Below are positions 16,109 through 23,106 of a stretch of DNA of 25,924 bases, in pieces. The notes under the pieces were generated by a model. The model saw only the letters and a program-made list of their open reading frames with translations. It was not told where the DNA came from and searched no databases. Location of the stretch: the NCBI GenBank assembly GCA_964544765.1, contig CAZJDM010000052.1:1-25924 (forward strand). Reading direction: 5' to 3'. This DNA comes from CAZJDM01 sp964544765 (lineage in GTDB: Bacteria; Bdellovibrionota_B; Oligoflexia; CAYFLR01). Each line of letters starts with the position of its first letter. Position 1 is the first letter of the stretch. A program made the translations under genes and the position numbers.

Positions 16109-17038
16109 TTAATAACTTGCTACATGATGATTCTTATAAATAAGATCTCCTTCTCTACTAAAGACAAAAAAAGTAACATCTGTATAATATTCTTCTGTCC
16201 CTAGTTTTCTAAGCGCTATATTGAAATTCTTAAATTTTCTAATTCTAAATCTATAACCATCTTGAATATTAATTATTCGTTCATCTTTGAATTTTATAGC
16301 TTTTGGATAGTTACTTACTGCGGCTACTTCTTTATTGCTGGGGTTAACAAAACGAGCTTTTACTATTAATAGGCCTTTGTAAGCTTCATTAGATTGACTA
16401 TTATTAGTATTCAAACGAAAAACTAAAAAATGATCTTCACCATCATGTTTAAATCTTATTTGAGATATTGAAACCAGTTTTTTGGGTTTATCAACATCAG
16501 AAGATGAGACTAACCTTTGATTAGATGTTAATTTGTTGATCTTGGAATCAGCTTTTTTTACCAAAATATGTTTCACTGCTATAGGTGGTGCCTGGTTTCT
16601 AGATGATAAACTTACATTGTTTTCTTTTATTTTCTTGGTATATATATTATCACTATTAACCACTTTGCTATTAGCCATTTCACTATTAACCATTTCGTTT
16701 GGTTCAGAATAGGCTGTTTGATTTACTTGTGATACTTTGGAGGTTTTAAATCCAGACTGTTTTCTTTGGTTATATTTCTGACTTAAAATATTATTAAAAG
16801 TTACCTGATTATAGAAAATACCTTTTTTTAATTTAACAATCTGATCCTCAAGTTTTAGAATGTTATTTCGATGTTGGGTATTAGAATAAAAAAGCACAAT
16901 TACGGTAATTATGCCTATTAACAAAAAGATTCCAGCTATTTCAATTACTATAAAAGGCAGACGAAACGTCTTTGGTTTGCCTGATCCTATAAAAAAGATC
17001 AAGTTTAATTTTTTTTCTGTGGGGGAAAGCCTTCCCAT
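16109..17038 (-). CDS. Single-pass membrane protein with coiled coil
   Basis: The 309-aa product has a basic cytoplasmic N-terminus of about 28 residues and one membrane helix (about 30-50). A short coiled coil follows (about 53-75, NNILKLEDQIVKLKKG), then a polar, low-complexity linker that includes three EMVNS-like pentapeptides, and a C-terminal beta-rich domain (about 190-309). The layout, a bitopic protein with an extracytoplasmic domain, fits a structural or scaffold partner of the neighbouring envelope proteins. I do not recognise the family. GAGG lies 6 nt before the ATG. It is second in the cluster, 57 nt after the L,D-transpeptidase-fold gene and 54 nt before the small lipoprotein gene. 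Confidence 0.75.
   Translation of the reverse strand: MGRLSPTEKKLNLIFFIGSGKPKTFRLPFIVIEIAGIFLLIGIITVIVLFYSNTQHRNNILKLEDQIVKLKKGIFYNQVTFNNILSQKYNQRKQSGFKTSKVSQVNQTAYSEPNEMVNSEMANSKVVNSDNIYTKKIKENNVSLSSRNQAPPIAVKHILVKKADSKINKLTSNQRLVSSSDVDKPKKLVSISQIRFKHDGEDHFLVFRLNTNNSQSNEAYKGLLIVKARFVNPSNKEVAAVSNYPKAIKFKDERIINIQDGYRFRIRKFKNFNIALRKLGTEEYYTDVTFFVFSREGDLIYKNHHVASY
16653..16697. repeat. Three 15-bp tandem repeat units in a coding linker
   Basis: CTATTAACCACTTTG, CTATTAGCCATTTCA and CTATTAACCATTTCG lie head to tail. On the minus strand they encode EMVNS, EMANS and KVVNS in the linker of the single-pass membrane protein. The frame is preserved, so the linker length can vary by slippage. Confidence 0.85.
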
Positions 17039-17095
17039 AAAAAACCTCGCCAGAACTTCTATTTTGAAAAATTCAGTAGTTAATTAAAATACTTA

Positions 17096-18076
17096 CTACT
17101 GAGTTTTGTATTTTACTATATTTCTAACAGAAATTGAAGGCTTTGATGGTCTGGCAATCCAGTTTTCTGATAAAATTTTCCATGTCCCCTTTTCTTTAAT
17201 AAAGTATAATGTTTTTATCCCATTATCTTTAAAATATGTTGATGAATATTCCTGGTTAACTGTAACAATAAGCTGGTTTTGAAAAAGGGAAAATTTTTCA
17301 TCGGAAAGATTTATAGAAATATTGTCATATTTCTCGTTTAATCCCTTCTTATACCAATACCATTGCCTTTTATTCATCTTACTCGATTTAAACTTTTCAG
17401 AATAATATGAAATATAATTATCGATATCTTTTGTTTGCCAAGAGTTTTTCCATTCATTAAGTAAATTCTTTGTAGTCATAATTGTTTTTTTAGCTACCAT
17501 AGGAGACATTGTTATTACATCTTCTCCAACTATAATGCTAGTGTTATTTAAAGAAATAAATTTGGTGAGTCGATCTAAATCTTCATTGCGAAGAGCTATA
17601 CAACCTTTGGTGTCAAATTGTTTTAAAGGACGATTAAGACCATGGAGCCAAATTCCAGAACCAGTTTTTTTCTCAGCGCTATCATAAACATTGGGATAAT
17701 TAGTTACAAAAGCTCGAATACCATATCGAGGAGCTAATACCTCTTTTTCCAATATCTTTTTAAAGCTATATATACCATTTGGTGTTCTCAAATCTCCGAC
17801 AACAACCTTATTTCCTCGCCTTTTTCCACTAGTAGCCGCAAACGTATATAACTTTCTTAATTTGACATTATGAGTATGATGATAAAGATCTAATTTTTGT
17901 TTATTCTTGCTAAAAACTAAAACATATTCATCGACAGGTTTGGCAGTATATAATAAAATTGAAGATGGAGAAGGCGTATCATTTGAGAGGTTTAATACTT
18001 TATTAGTAGGTAAAAGTGTAGAACTTAACGGTGTAGAAAAAAATAATAACAAGAAACAAAAAACACCGTATTTCAT
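17096..18076 (-). CDS. L,D-transpeptidase-fold (YkuD) protein with C-terminal NTF2-like domain; Csd6/Pgp2-like L,D-carboxypeptidase candidate
   Basis: The 326-aa protein has a signal peptide (about 1-20), a YkuD catalytic domain (about 48-190) and a C-terminal NTF2-like domain (about 200-315, starting NEWKNSWQTKDIDNYISYYS). The catalytic motif is H145-G...T-x-G-C159, so the nucleophilic Cys and the preceding His-Gly are present. This order and length match the cell-shape proteins Csd6 (Helicobacter pylori) and Pgp2 (Campylobacter jejuni). Those trim peptidoglycan tetrapeptides to tripeptides rather than making 3-3 crosslinks. The carboxypeptidase assignment rests on that architecture and is not proven by the motif. 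It is first in the minus-strand envelope cluster and divergent from the GNAT-like gene. AAGG lies 9 nt before the ATG. Confidence 0.88.
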   Translation of the reverse strand: MKYGVFCFLLLFFSTPLSSTLLPTNKVLNLSNDTPSPSSILLYTAKPVDEYVLVFSKNKQKLDLYHHTHNVKLRKLYTFAATSGKRRGNKVVVGDLRTPNGIYSFKKILEKEVLAPRYGIRAFVTNYPNVYDSAEKKTGSGIWLHGLNRPLKQFDTKGCIALRNEDLDRLTKFISLNNTSIIVGEDVITMSPMVAKKTIMTTKNLLNEWKNSWQTKDIDNYISYYSEKFKSSKMNKRQWYWYKKGLNEKYDNISINLSDEKFSLFQNQLIVTVNQEYSSTYFKDNGIKTLYFIKEKGTWKILSENWIARPSKPSISVRNIVKYKTQ

Positions 18077-18193
18077 GAATAAGAACCTTACCTTCTCTTT
18101 AGATCAAAATAAAACATGCAAATTATAGTGATATGGATAAACGTTCAGTATGTAAGGTTATCGTTTTTAATTTACTAAGTCAAAGGCTTTTTT

Positions 18194-18691
18194 ATGGTTC
18201 AAATTAAGCCCCTTAACTCAAGTACAACAAAGTCAATAACACAAATTTTAGCTGACAAAGATTTCCCTTATATAAAATTTGTATTAAACGAACATTATCT
18301 GAATATGATCTTAAATCCGTTGGACTCTGGAATAATCAAGTTTCCTGACTACACTCATATAAACTCCGTCCAAATCGATCATGAAATTATTGGTTATATT
18401 GGAATATCAAAATACAAAAGTCTAACACTCTCCTTTCCTATCTTCGAAATAAGGTTTTCATTTAAGCCTGATTATAATGAATATATAGAAGAAACAATTG
18501 ATATTCTTATGAAATATCTTGAAATTAAATTTGAACCTCCTTTAGTCGAATGCATGTTACCTGCTGATTATACTGTAGTCAAGAAGGCTTTAAAAAAGCA
18601 CAATTTTGAATTTGATAAAAAAGTTTTAAATCGAGATTTTTCCGGTGACTTTATCGAATCCGAACGATATATCTTTTTTAAAAATGCTTGA
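18194..18691 (+). CDS. GNAT-like acetyltransferase fold protein (uncertain)
   Basis: The 165-aa soluble product has an alpha/beta pattern reminiscent of GNAT acetyltransferases: an N-terminal helix-rich part, a strand ending IDHEIIGYIGISKY, then IFEIRFSFKPDYNEYIEETIDILMKYL, where GNATs have strand 4 and the acetyl-CoA pyrophosphate loop. The Q/R-x-x-G-x-G/A loop is not visible, so it is either divergent or non-enzymatic. AAAGG is spaced about 8 nt before the ATG at 18194. It is divergent from the Csd6-like gene, with 117 bp between them, and is followed by the initiator tRNA. The family call is tentative. Confidence 0.7.
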   Translation: MVQIKPLNSSTTKSITQILADKDFPYIKFVLNEHYLNMILNPLDSGIIKFPDYTHINSVQIDHEIIGYIGISKYKSLTLSFPIFEIRFSFKPDYNEYIEETIDILMKYLEIKFEPPLVECMLPADYTVVKKALKKHNFEFDKKVLNRDFSGDFIESERYIFFKNA

Positions 18692-18753
18692 CGTGTAAAC
18701 AATATTGTTATACCAATTAAAAGCCCGTAATTAGGGCATAAAATAATCTCAAT

Positions 18754-18830
18754 CGCGGGGTGGAGAAGTCTGGTATCTCGACGGGCTCATAACCCGTAGA
18801 CCACAGGTTCAAATCCTGTCCCCGCTACCA
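18754..18830 (+). tRNA. Initiator tRNA-fMet (CAT anticodon)
   Basis: The 77-nt gene folds as a full cloverleaf with encoded CCA. The anticodon CAT lies at 18788-18790. Initiator hallmarks are the three G-C pairs at the base of the anticodon stem (GGG/CCC) and an unpaired first acceptor position. C1 faces U72 here, where Escherichia coli has C1-A72. The other six acceptor pairs (GCGGGG/CCCCGC) and the T arm (ACAGG/CCTGT) are intact. TAAAAT at 18739-18744 is a possible -10 element close to the 5' end. This is clearly the start tRNA, not elongator Met or Ile2. Confidence 0.95.
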
Positions 18831-19017
18831 ATTTATCTGTCAACAGAATTTCTGAACATCCAACAGAAAATTTCAGAAGTTAAACGCTTAAAAAGCGGTG
18901 TGTAAGTGAAACTTGCACTTCGCATTACGCATATTTTTACTTGCAAACACAAGTTAAATAGGGTAATTAGTCAGCTATACTAAAAATTGAATATCATTAA
19001 CCGGGAGTAATTATATC

Positions 19018-19773
19018 ATTAAGAATATTATTTTGCTTACTATACTATGTTTAGTTAATTTAACCACAAATCCTTTAATTGCAAAAGAGGCAAATCTTGA
19101 TCAGATATCAAGAGATATTCAACGCTTAAAGCAGGAAATAAATACTGATGGCTCACAAACAAGTCCTACCGATTCACAAATAATCGATACTCAAAGAAAA
19201 ATTACTGCCATAGCAGAAGCTGCTAAAATCTTGGAACAAGTGATGAATACCCTAAAAAGCCAGAGTTATCCTAGAGAAGATGATCTCAGGATAGTTGAGC
19301 TTACAGGTCAAGCCCTTAAACTAGTGGATCAGTTGGAACATCAGAATGTATTAGTGAGAACTTTTTCGGCAATATCATTATATGATCTATTCTGGGAACA
19401 AGAAAGAAGTAAGATAGAAGTCCTTTTAAAGATTTCTACTTTTACTATTAATAATAAAGCCATAGATGCTTTGATAGCTGTTATTAAGCCTAATAACGAA
19501 AAATCAGATTTTGTGCCAAAAATTTATGAGCATGATCCCACTAATAGAACCATTTATTTAAGACTTGAGCACCAAGCAGCCATCCGTATTCGTCACGCAT
19601 CAAACGCCTCAGCAGTATTTACAACCACCTTAGCAATTAGTGGTAGGGATCCTTCGACTAAAATTATGATGAACCTATCTACAGCAGCGGCTGTACTTAG
19701 AAAAGAAACTCCAGACACCCCTATTCCCTGTCAACATTTAAAAGCTGCTTTAGATGGAATATCTAACAGTTAA
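19018..19773 (+). CDS. Exported protein of unknown function, probable ATT or ATC start
   Basis: The product of about 251 aa has an N-terminal signal peptide and a helical, charged body with no recognised domain. The first 70 mature residues look coiled-coil-like (QISRDIQRLKQEI). The usual start codon in this frame is TTG at 19033, but it has no ribosome site and would cut the signal peptide short. Extending upstream in frame to ATT at 19018 adds Lys and Asn in front of the hydrophobic core, giving a normal signal peptide. GGGAG at 19003-19007 is then 10 nt from ATT, or 7 nt from ATC at 19015. I therefore prefer a non-ATG/GTG/TTG start. A point mutation or sequencing error of an original ATG is the alternative. 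The gene is convergent with the zinc carboxypeptidase gene. Confidence 0.7.
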   Translation: MKNIILLTILCLVNLTTNPLIAKEANLDQISRDIQRLKQEINTDGSQTSPTDSQIIDTQRKITAIAEAAKILEQVMNTLKSQSYPREDDLRIVELTGQALKLVDQLEHQNVLVRTFSAISLYDLFWEQERSKIEVLLKISTFTINNKAIDALIAVIKPNNEKSDFVPKIYEHDPTNRTIYLRLEHQAAIRIRHASNASAVFTTTLAISGRDPSTKIMMNLSTAAAVLRKETPDTPIPCQHLKAALDGISNS

Positions 19774-19941
19774 GGCCTAAAACCTTGTTTAAGCGTTGTG
19801 CGGGTTTCGCCCATGGTATTATCAATACTAAAATATAGAATATCAAAAAATTGGTAATTACCATCGGAAATTTTGGAGTTTCAAAATAGTTTATATGCGT
19901 TTTAAAGAGAAGCTAGATGATTATTTTTAATAATAAATATC

Positions 19942-22821
19942 CTATCTGAGCAAATATTCTACCACATTCTTCATAATATCAGCCCGGTTTTGCCTGGTAT
20001 CAACTCCTTCCAAACCAAAGGTAAAAAAGACAGTGTTGTCAGTCATAACCGACACACCACCTAAATTATGATCTAGACCCACTTTTTTCCAACCATCAGA
20101 AAGAGTGAGCGGAGTTAAGATGTTATCTCTAGTTTCTAATGCCATAGACTGAAAAAAGGCCTTACCATTACCAAAATTATTTCCCCCAAACAATATGGCC
20201 GAAAAATAAATTTCTATTGTTTTACCCTGATATTTACTTAAATCAAATACGGTTTGGCCAAATTTCATTTTATAATTTAAAAGATGTAAATAGGGGACAC
20301 CCTCCTGATCCTTCTTGATAGTGCCATCTTGATTAAAGTATCGCTTCAATTGAGGGATGGTTTCCATCATATTTGCAGGCAGAGAATCACTAACAAATTC
20401 ACTTGGCATCTCTTCAGCTCCCTCAATAGGTACTATTGTTTCCCACGTATCATCGGTATAATTATGAATTTCTACAGCATGCATCGAAGACCAATAGGTA
20501 TAATAATAATCCATATATAACTTAACAGCATCCTTACGAGGAACCTCGATTTTAGTAGAAATAGTATGATAACTGGGTTGATTAGAATTACTTGCAAGCG
20601 TGTATTTTGGCCCATTGGCGGTTGCGTTCAAACGAGAATATTGATCATCATCAGTAGGCATTACAAAGCTTACGTGTCGTTGATTCTTAGCGCCCGAACC
20701 ATGACCCAACCTAAAACGTTTACCATTAAAAATAGAAGAATCTGGATAACCAACAATTTCGGGAAACTCTTTCCCCCCTGACATAGCCATATCTTCAAGA
20801 TAACTTGTTATTCCAAATGAGTAGTAAAAGAGATTATCTAGGTTATAATAATCCATTAAACTAGTACTAGTTCCACCAGTTGTGTTTGCCAATTGTCCCG
20901 TAAAAAATAAATTACCTTGCCCTTGTCGTAAATACCGCGTAATCTCTCTATCCTGCCCTACAGAAAAGGCATACCTGTTATCACCCCCAAACCAAACAAC
21001 TAAATCATAATGCGATAAAACCTCATGATAATCAACTACCTCTCCTACTCCTTTGATATACAAATCATATTGACCTTCATATCCTGCTTGCTCAATAGCA
21101 TCTGTATAATACCTTAAATACTTTGGTCCCATGGTAGTTTGATCCATCTCGGCACTAACCAGCAAAATAGGCTTCTTATCGCTCTTAACAACAATATAAC
21201 TATACAAACCTACCTGAGGAATAACCATCTCATCGTTACCGCTTTTCATTTTAATACGATAATTAGTCTTTTCTTCAACCCGACGAATTCTGGCTATATA
21301 ACGATCAAAATATCGCCCCTGATCGGTAAGATAAAAACGAGTTGATTTTAAAATAGGATCATTATCTGCAAAATACTCTAAAGTGACCTTTGATCCTGAA
21401 GCAGCAAACGCTTCAATCTCTTGACTGGTTCCATAAGATTTTTGGAGAGGCTGGTGCTGCAATTTTTGAATCGGATCTGATTGAATATGAGAGCTAGGTT
21501 GAGTTGGATTAACAGCTGTTTTAATAATATCCATCACAAAAGGAAGATTATCCTGATAAACCTGATCCAACATTTTATCGTCATCTGGAAATAAATGACC
21601 ATTATCAGTATTAGTTAGCTCTACCGTAAAAGCGATAACATCCAAATTTCCATAGGCCCAATCAGTGAATTCTCCATTAGTGGTATAAAGATCCGCAGAC
21701 AACATGGGACGATAATTTTCTTGTTTAGAAGAGTCTGTTATAGCTGATTTTTCAGGAATACCAGCTAAATAACGAAAAAGGGGATAATCTGGTGGGATGA
21801 CATTATCCAGAAAACCTCGGGGATATAATATCAAATTACTATATGTGTGATAGCTGATTGCATGGGTAATATGCTCTTTTACGATTAAATCTCGTAAAGC
21901 TCTTGTCTCAGGCTCGCTAAATGGATCAGGACCACGATAGACCCAACTTCCAGGAATATTTGAAGCTCCTTGTTCATCAAAACCCCAAAATTCACCGTAA
22001 TTACGGTTTAAATCAACTCCATCCGTCTCAAAGTCAAATTGGCCATTTCCGTTATTATCACGCATATTCTTGCGCCACATCATTCCACTAGTGAAAGTAT
22101 ATTGATATCCATCTGGATTTAAAACAGGCAAAATCCATACTTCGGCCTTTTTTAGTAGATTTTGAATATCCGAATCAGCCTGATATTTTCTAGTTATATC
22201 GTATAAAAAGCGCATTAATGTTTCGGTAGATACCCATTCACGCGCATGATGCAATCCCACCAATAAAGCTTTTCCTTTTTTCACACCCGTAGCTTTTTTA
22301 TCGGTCAACTTAAGGGCAATGATCTCCCTATCCTGATGACTTTTACCCAATACTAGCAGATCCAAAATATCGGGATACTGAGATGCCAGCGTATATAGTT
22401 GCGCACGAATACCATCATCATGAGGATCATCATTGCCATTATCAGGAGTATCGAAATCATCATAAATCTCATAAGAAGTTTTCTGGGCAACATTATCAAT
22501 ATTTATTAATCTCACAGTATCCGGAGATAAAACCACCGAGGGAAGAGTTAAATCATTATGAAGTAAAGTATGCGAACTTGGCAAAGAATCACGGATGTGA
22601 AGAACCTCTGAATTAACTATCGCATCTTCACCATATATTACAAAAGAAGCACACCGTGTACCACCACTCAAATAAATATTTAGAAGTTTATAATTTTCAG
22701 ATTGAAGCTTCTCTATGGCCTTTTCATCCACATTACAAAGATTTACGATTTGCTGTTTGGCCATTATGGGATTAGAGATAATACAAATAAAGGCAATAAA
22801 AAATAGACAGTAACGCCGCAT
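19942..22821 (-). CDS. Exported M14-family zinc carboxypeptidase with large C-terminal extension
   Basis: The 959-aa protein has a signal peptide (about 1-21, ending IMA) and a prodomain-like segment, then an M14 peptidase domain (about 110-430). Zinc ligands H192, E195 (HARE) and H325 (SYHTYSN) are present, as are substrate-binding R273 (DLNRNY) and the catalytic glutamate E401 (FTVELT). The enzyme should remove C-terminal residues from peptides outside the cytoplasm. Just before the domain lies an Asp-rich low-complexity stretch. The C-terminal half (about 530-959) has an alpha/beta segment (KPILLVSAEMD..., VVWFGGDNRY) and a beta-sandwich region like those in immune-inhibitor-A and related secreted proteases. 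GGAG lies 5 nt before the ATG at 22821; a GTG two codons upstream overlaps this site and is unlikely. Confidence 0.9.
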   Translation of the reverse strand: MRRYCLFFIAFICIISNPIMAKQQIVNLCNVDEKAIEKLQSENYKLLNIYLSGGTRCASFVIYGEDAIVNSEVLHIRDSLPSSHTLLHNDLTLPSVVLSPDTVRLINIDNVAQKTSYEIYDDFDTPDNGNDDPHDDGIRAQLYTLASQYPDILDLLVLGKSHQDREIIALKLTDKKATGVKKGKALLVGLHHAREWVSTETLMRFLYDITRKYQADSDIQNLLKKAEVWILPVLNPDGYQYTFTSGMMWRKNMRDNNGNGQFDFETDGVDLNRNYGEFWGFDEQGASNIPGSWVYRGPDPFSEPETRALRDLIVKEHITHAISYHTYSNLILYPRGFLDNVIPPDYPLFRYLAGIPEKSAITDSSKQENYRPMLSADLYTTNGEFTDWAYGNLDVIAFTVELTNTDNGHLFPDDDKMLDQVYQDNLPFVMDIIKTAVNPTQPSSHIQSDPIQKLQHQPLQKSYGTSQEIEAFAASGSKVTLEYFADNDPILKSTRFYLTDQGRYFDRYIARIRRVEEKTNYRIKMKSGNDEMVIPQVGLYSYIVVKSDKKPILLVSAEMDQTTMGPKYLRYYTDAIEQAGYEGQYDLYIKGVGEVVDYHEVLSHYDLVVWFGGDNRYAFSVGQDREITRYLRQGQGNLFFTGQLANTTGGTSTSLMDYYNLDNLFYYSFGITSYLEDMAMSGGKEFPEIVGYPDSSIFNGKRFRLGHGSGAKNQRHVSFVMPTDDDQYSRLNATANGPKYTLASNSNQPSYHTISTKIEVPRKDAVKLYMDYYYTYWSSMHAVEIHNYTDDTWETIVPIEGAEEMPSEFVSDSLPANMMETIPQLKRYFNQDGTIKKDQEGVPYLHLLNYKMKFGQTVFDLSKYQGKTIEIYFSAILFGGNNFGNGKAFFQSMALETRDNILTPLTLSDGWKKVGLDHNLGGVSVMTDNTVFFTFGLEGVDTRQNRADIMKNVVEYLLR

Positions 22822-23024
22822 AAGCACTCCTATAATTACAGGTAATTTCCTCTACTTTAAAAGACACTAACTATTTATTCAAAATAATTACATAATGTTG
22901 GTAGGTTATCTATCATGTTGCTTTGATCAAAACAAGGAAATACATCAACGCCTGAAAAACAGAACATAACTAAGAATTTTTTGAATGTATTTTCAATGCT
23001 ATATAAATGTCAGTAAAACTTCAC

Positions 23025-23083
23025 TTGTTATAGAATGCATTTTTCATTATATATTGCCCAAATTTAGGGAGCTTCCCTAATTT
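23025..23083 (+). promoter_or_regulatory. Candidate promoter and adjacent dyad upstream of the GTPase gene
   Basis: TTGTTA (23025-23030) and TATATA (23048-23053) are separated by 17 bp. Just beyond, TAGGGA (23065-23070) and TCCCTA (23074-23079) form a perfect 6-bp inverted repeat around GCT, extended by AAAT/ATTT with one bulged base. If the promoter is used, the hairpin would lie at the 5' end of the transcript; as DNA it could be an operator. Confidence 0.3.
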
Positions 23084-23106
23084 ATAACCACTTTTCAATA
23101 CACCAC

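Noticed and set aside
18698..18709. AACAATATTGTT, a perfect 12-bp palindrome before the initiator tRNA
   Set aside because: It is real, but a single AT-rich palindrome of this size is expected by chance in a window of this length. No promoter alignment makes it an obvious operator.
18831..18915. CAACAGAA-type direct repeats and a bulged TTTCTG/CAGAAA dyad after the tRNA, considered as an attachment site or terminator
   Set aside because: No integrase gene or tRNA 3' end duplication is present in the window, and there is no T tract. The evidence is too thin for either call.
22383..22616. Plus-strand open frame with a His-rich product
   Set aside because: It is exactly antisense to the Asp-rich, signal-proximal part of the zinc carboxypeptidase gene; Asp codons read backwards give His-like composition. 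There is no ribosome site.
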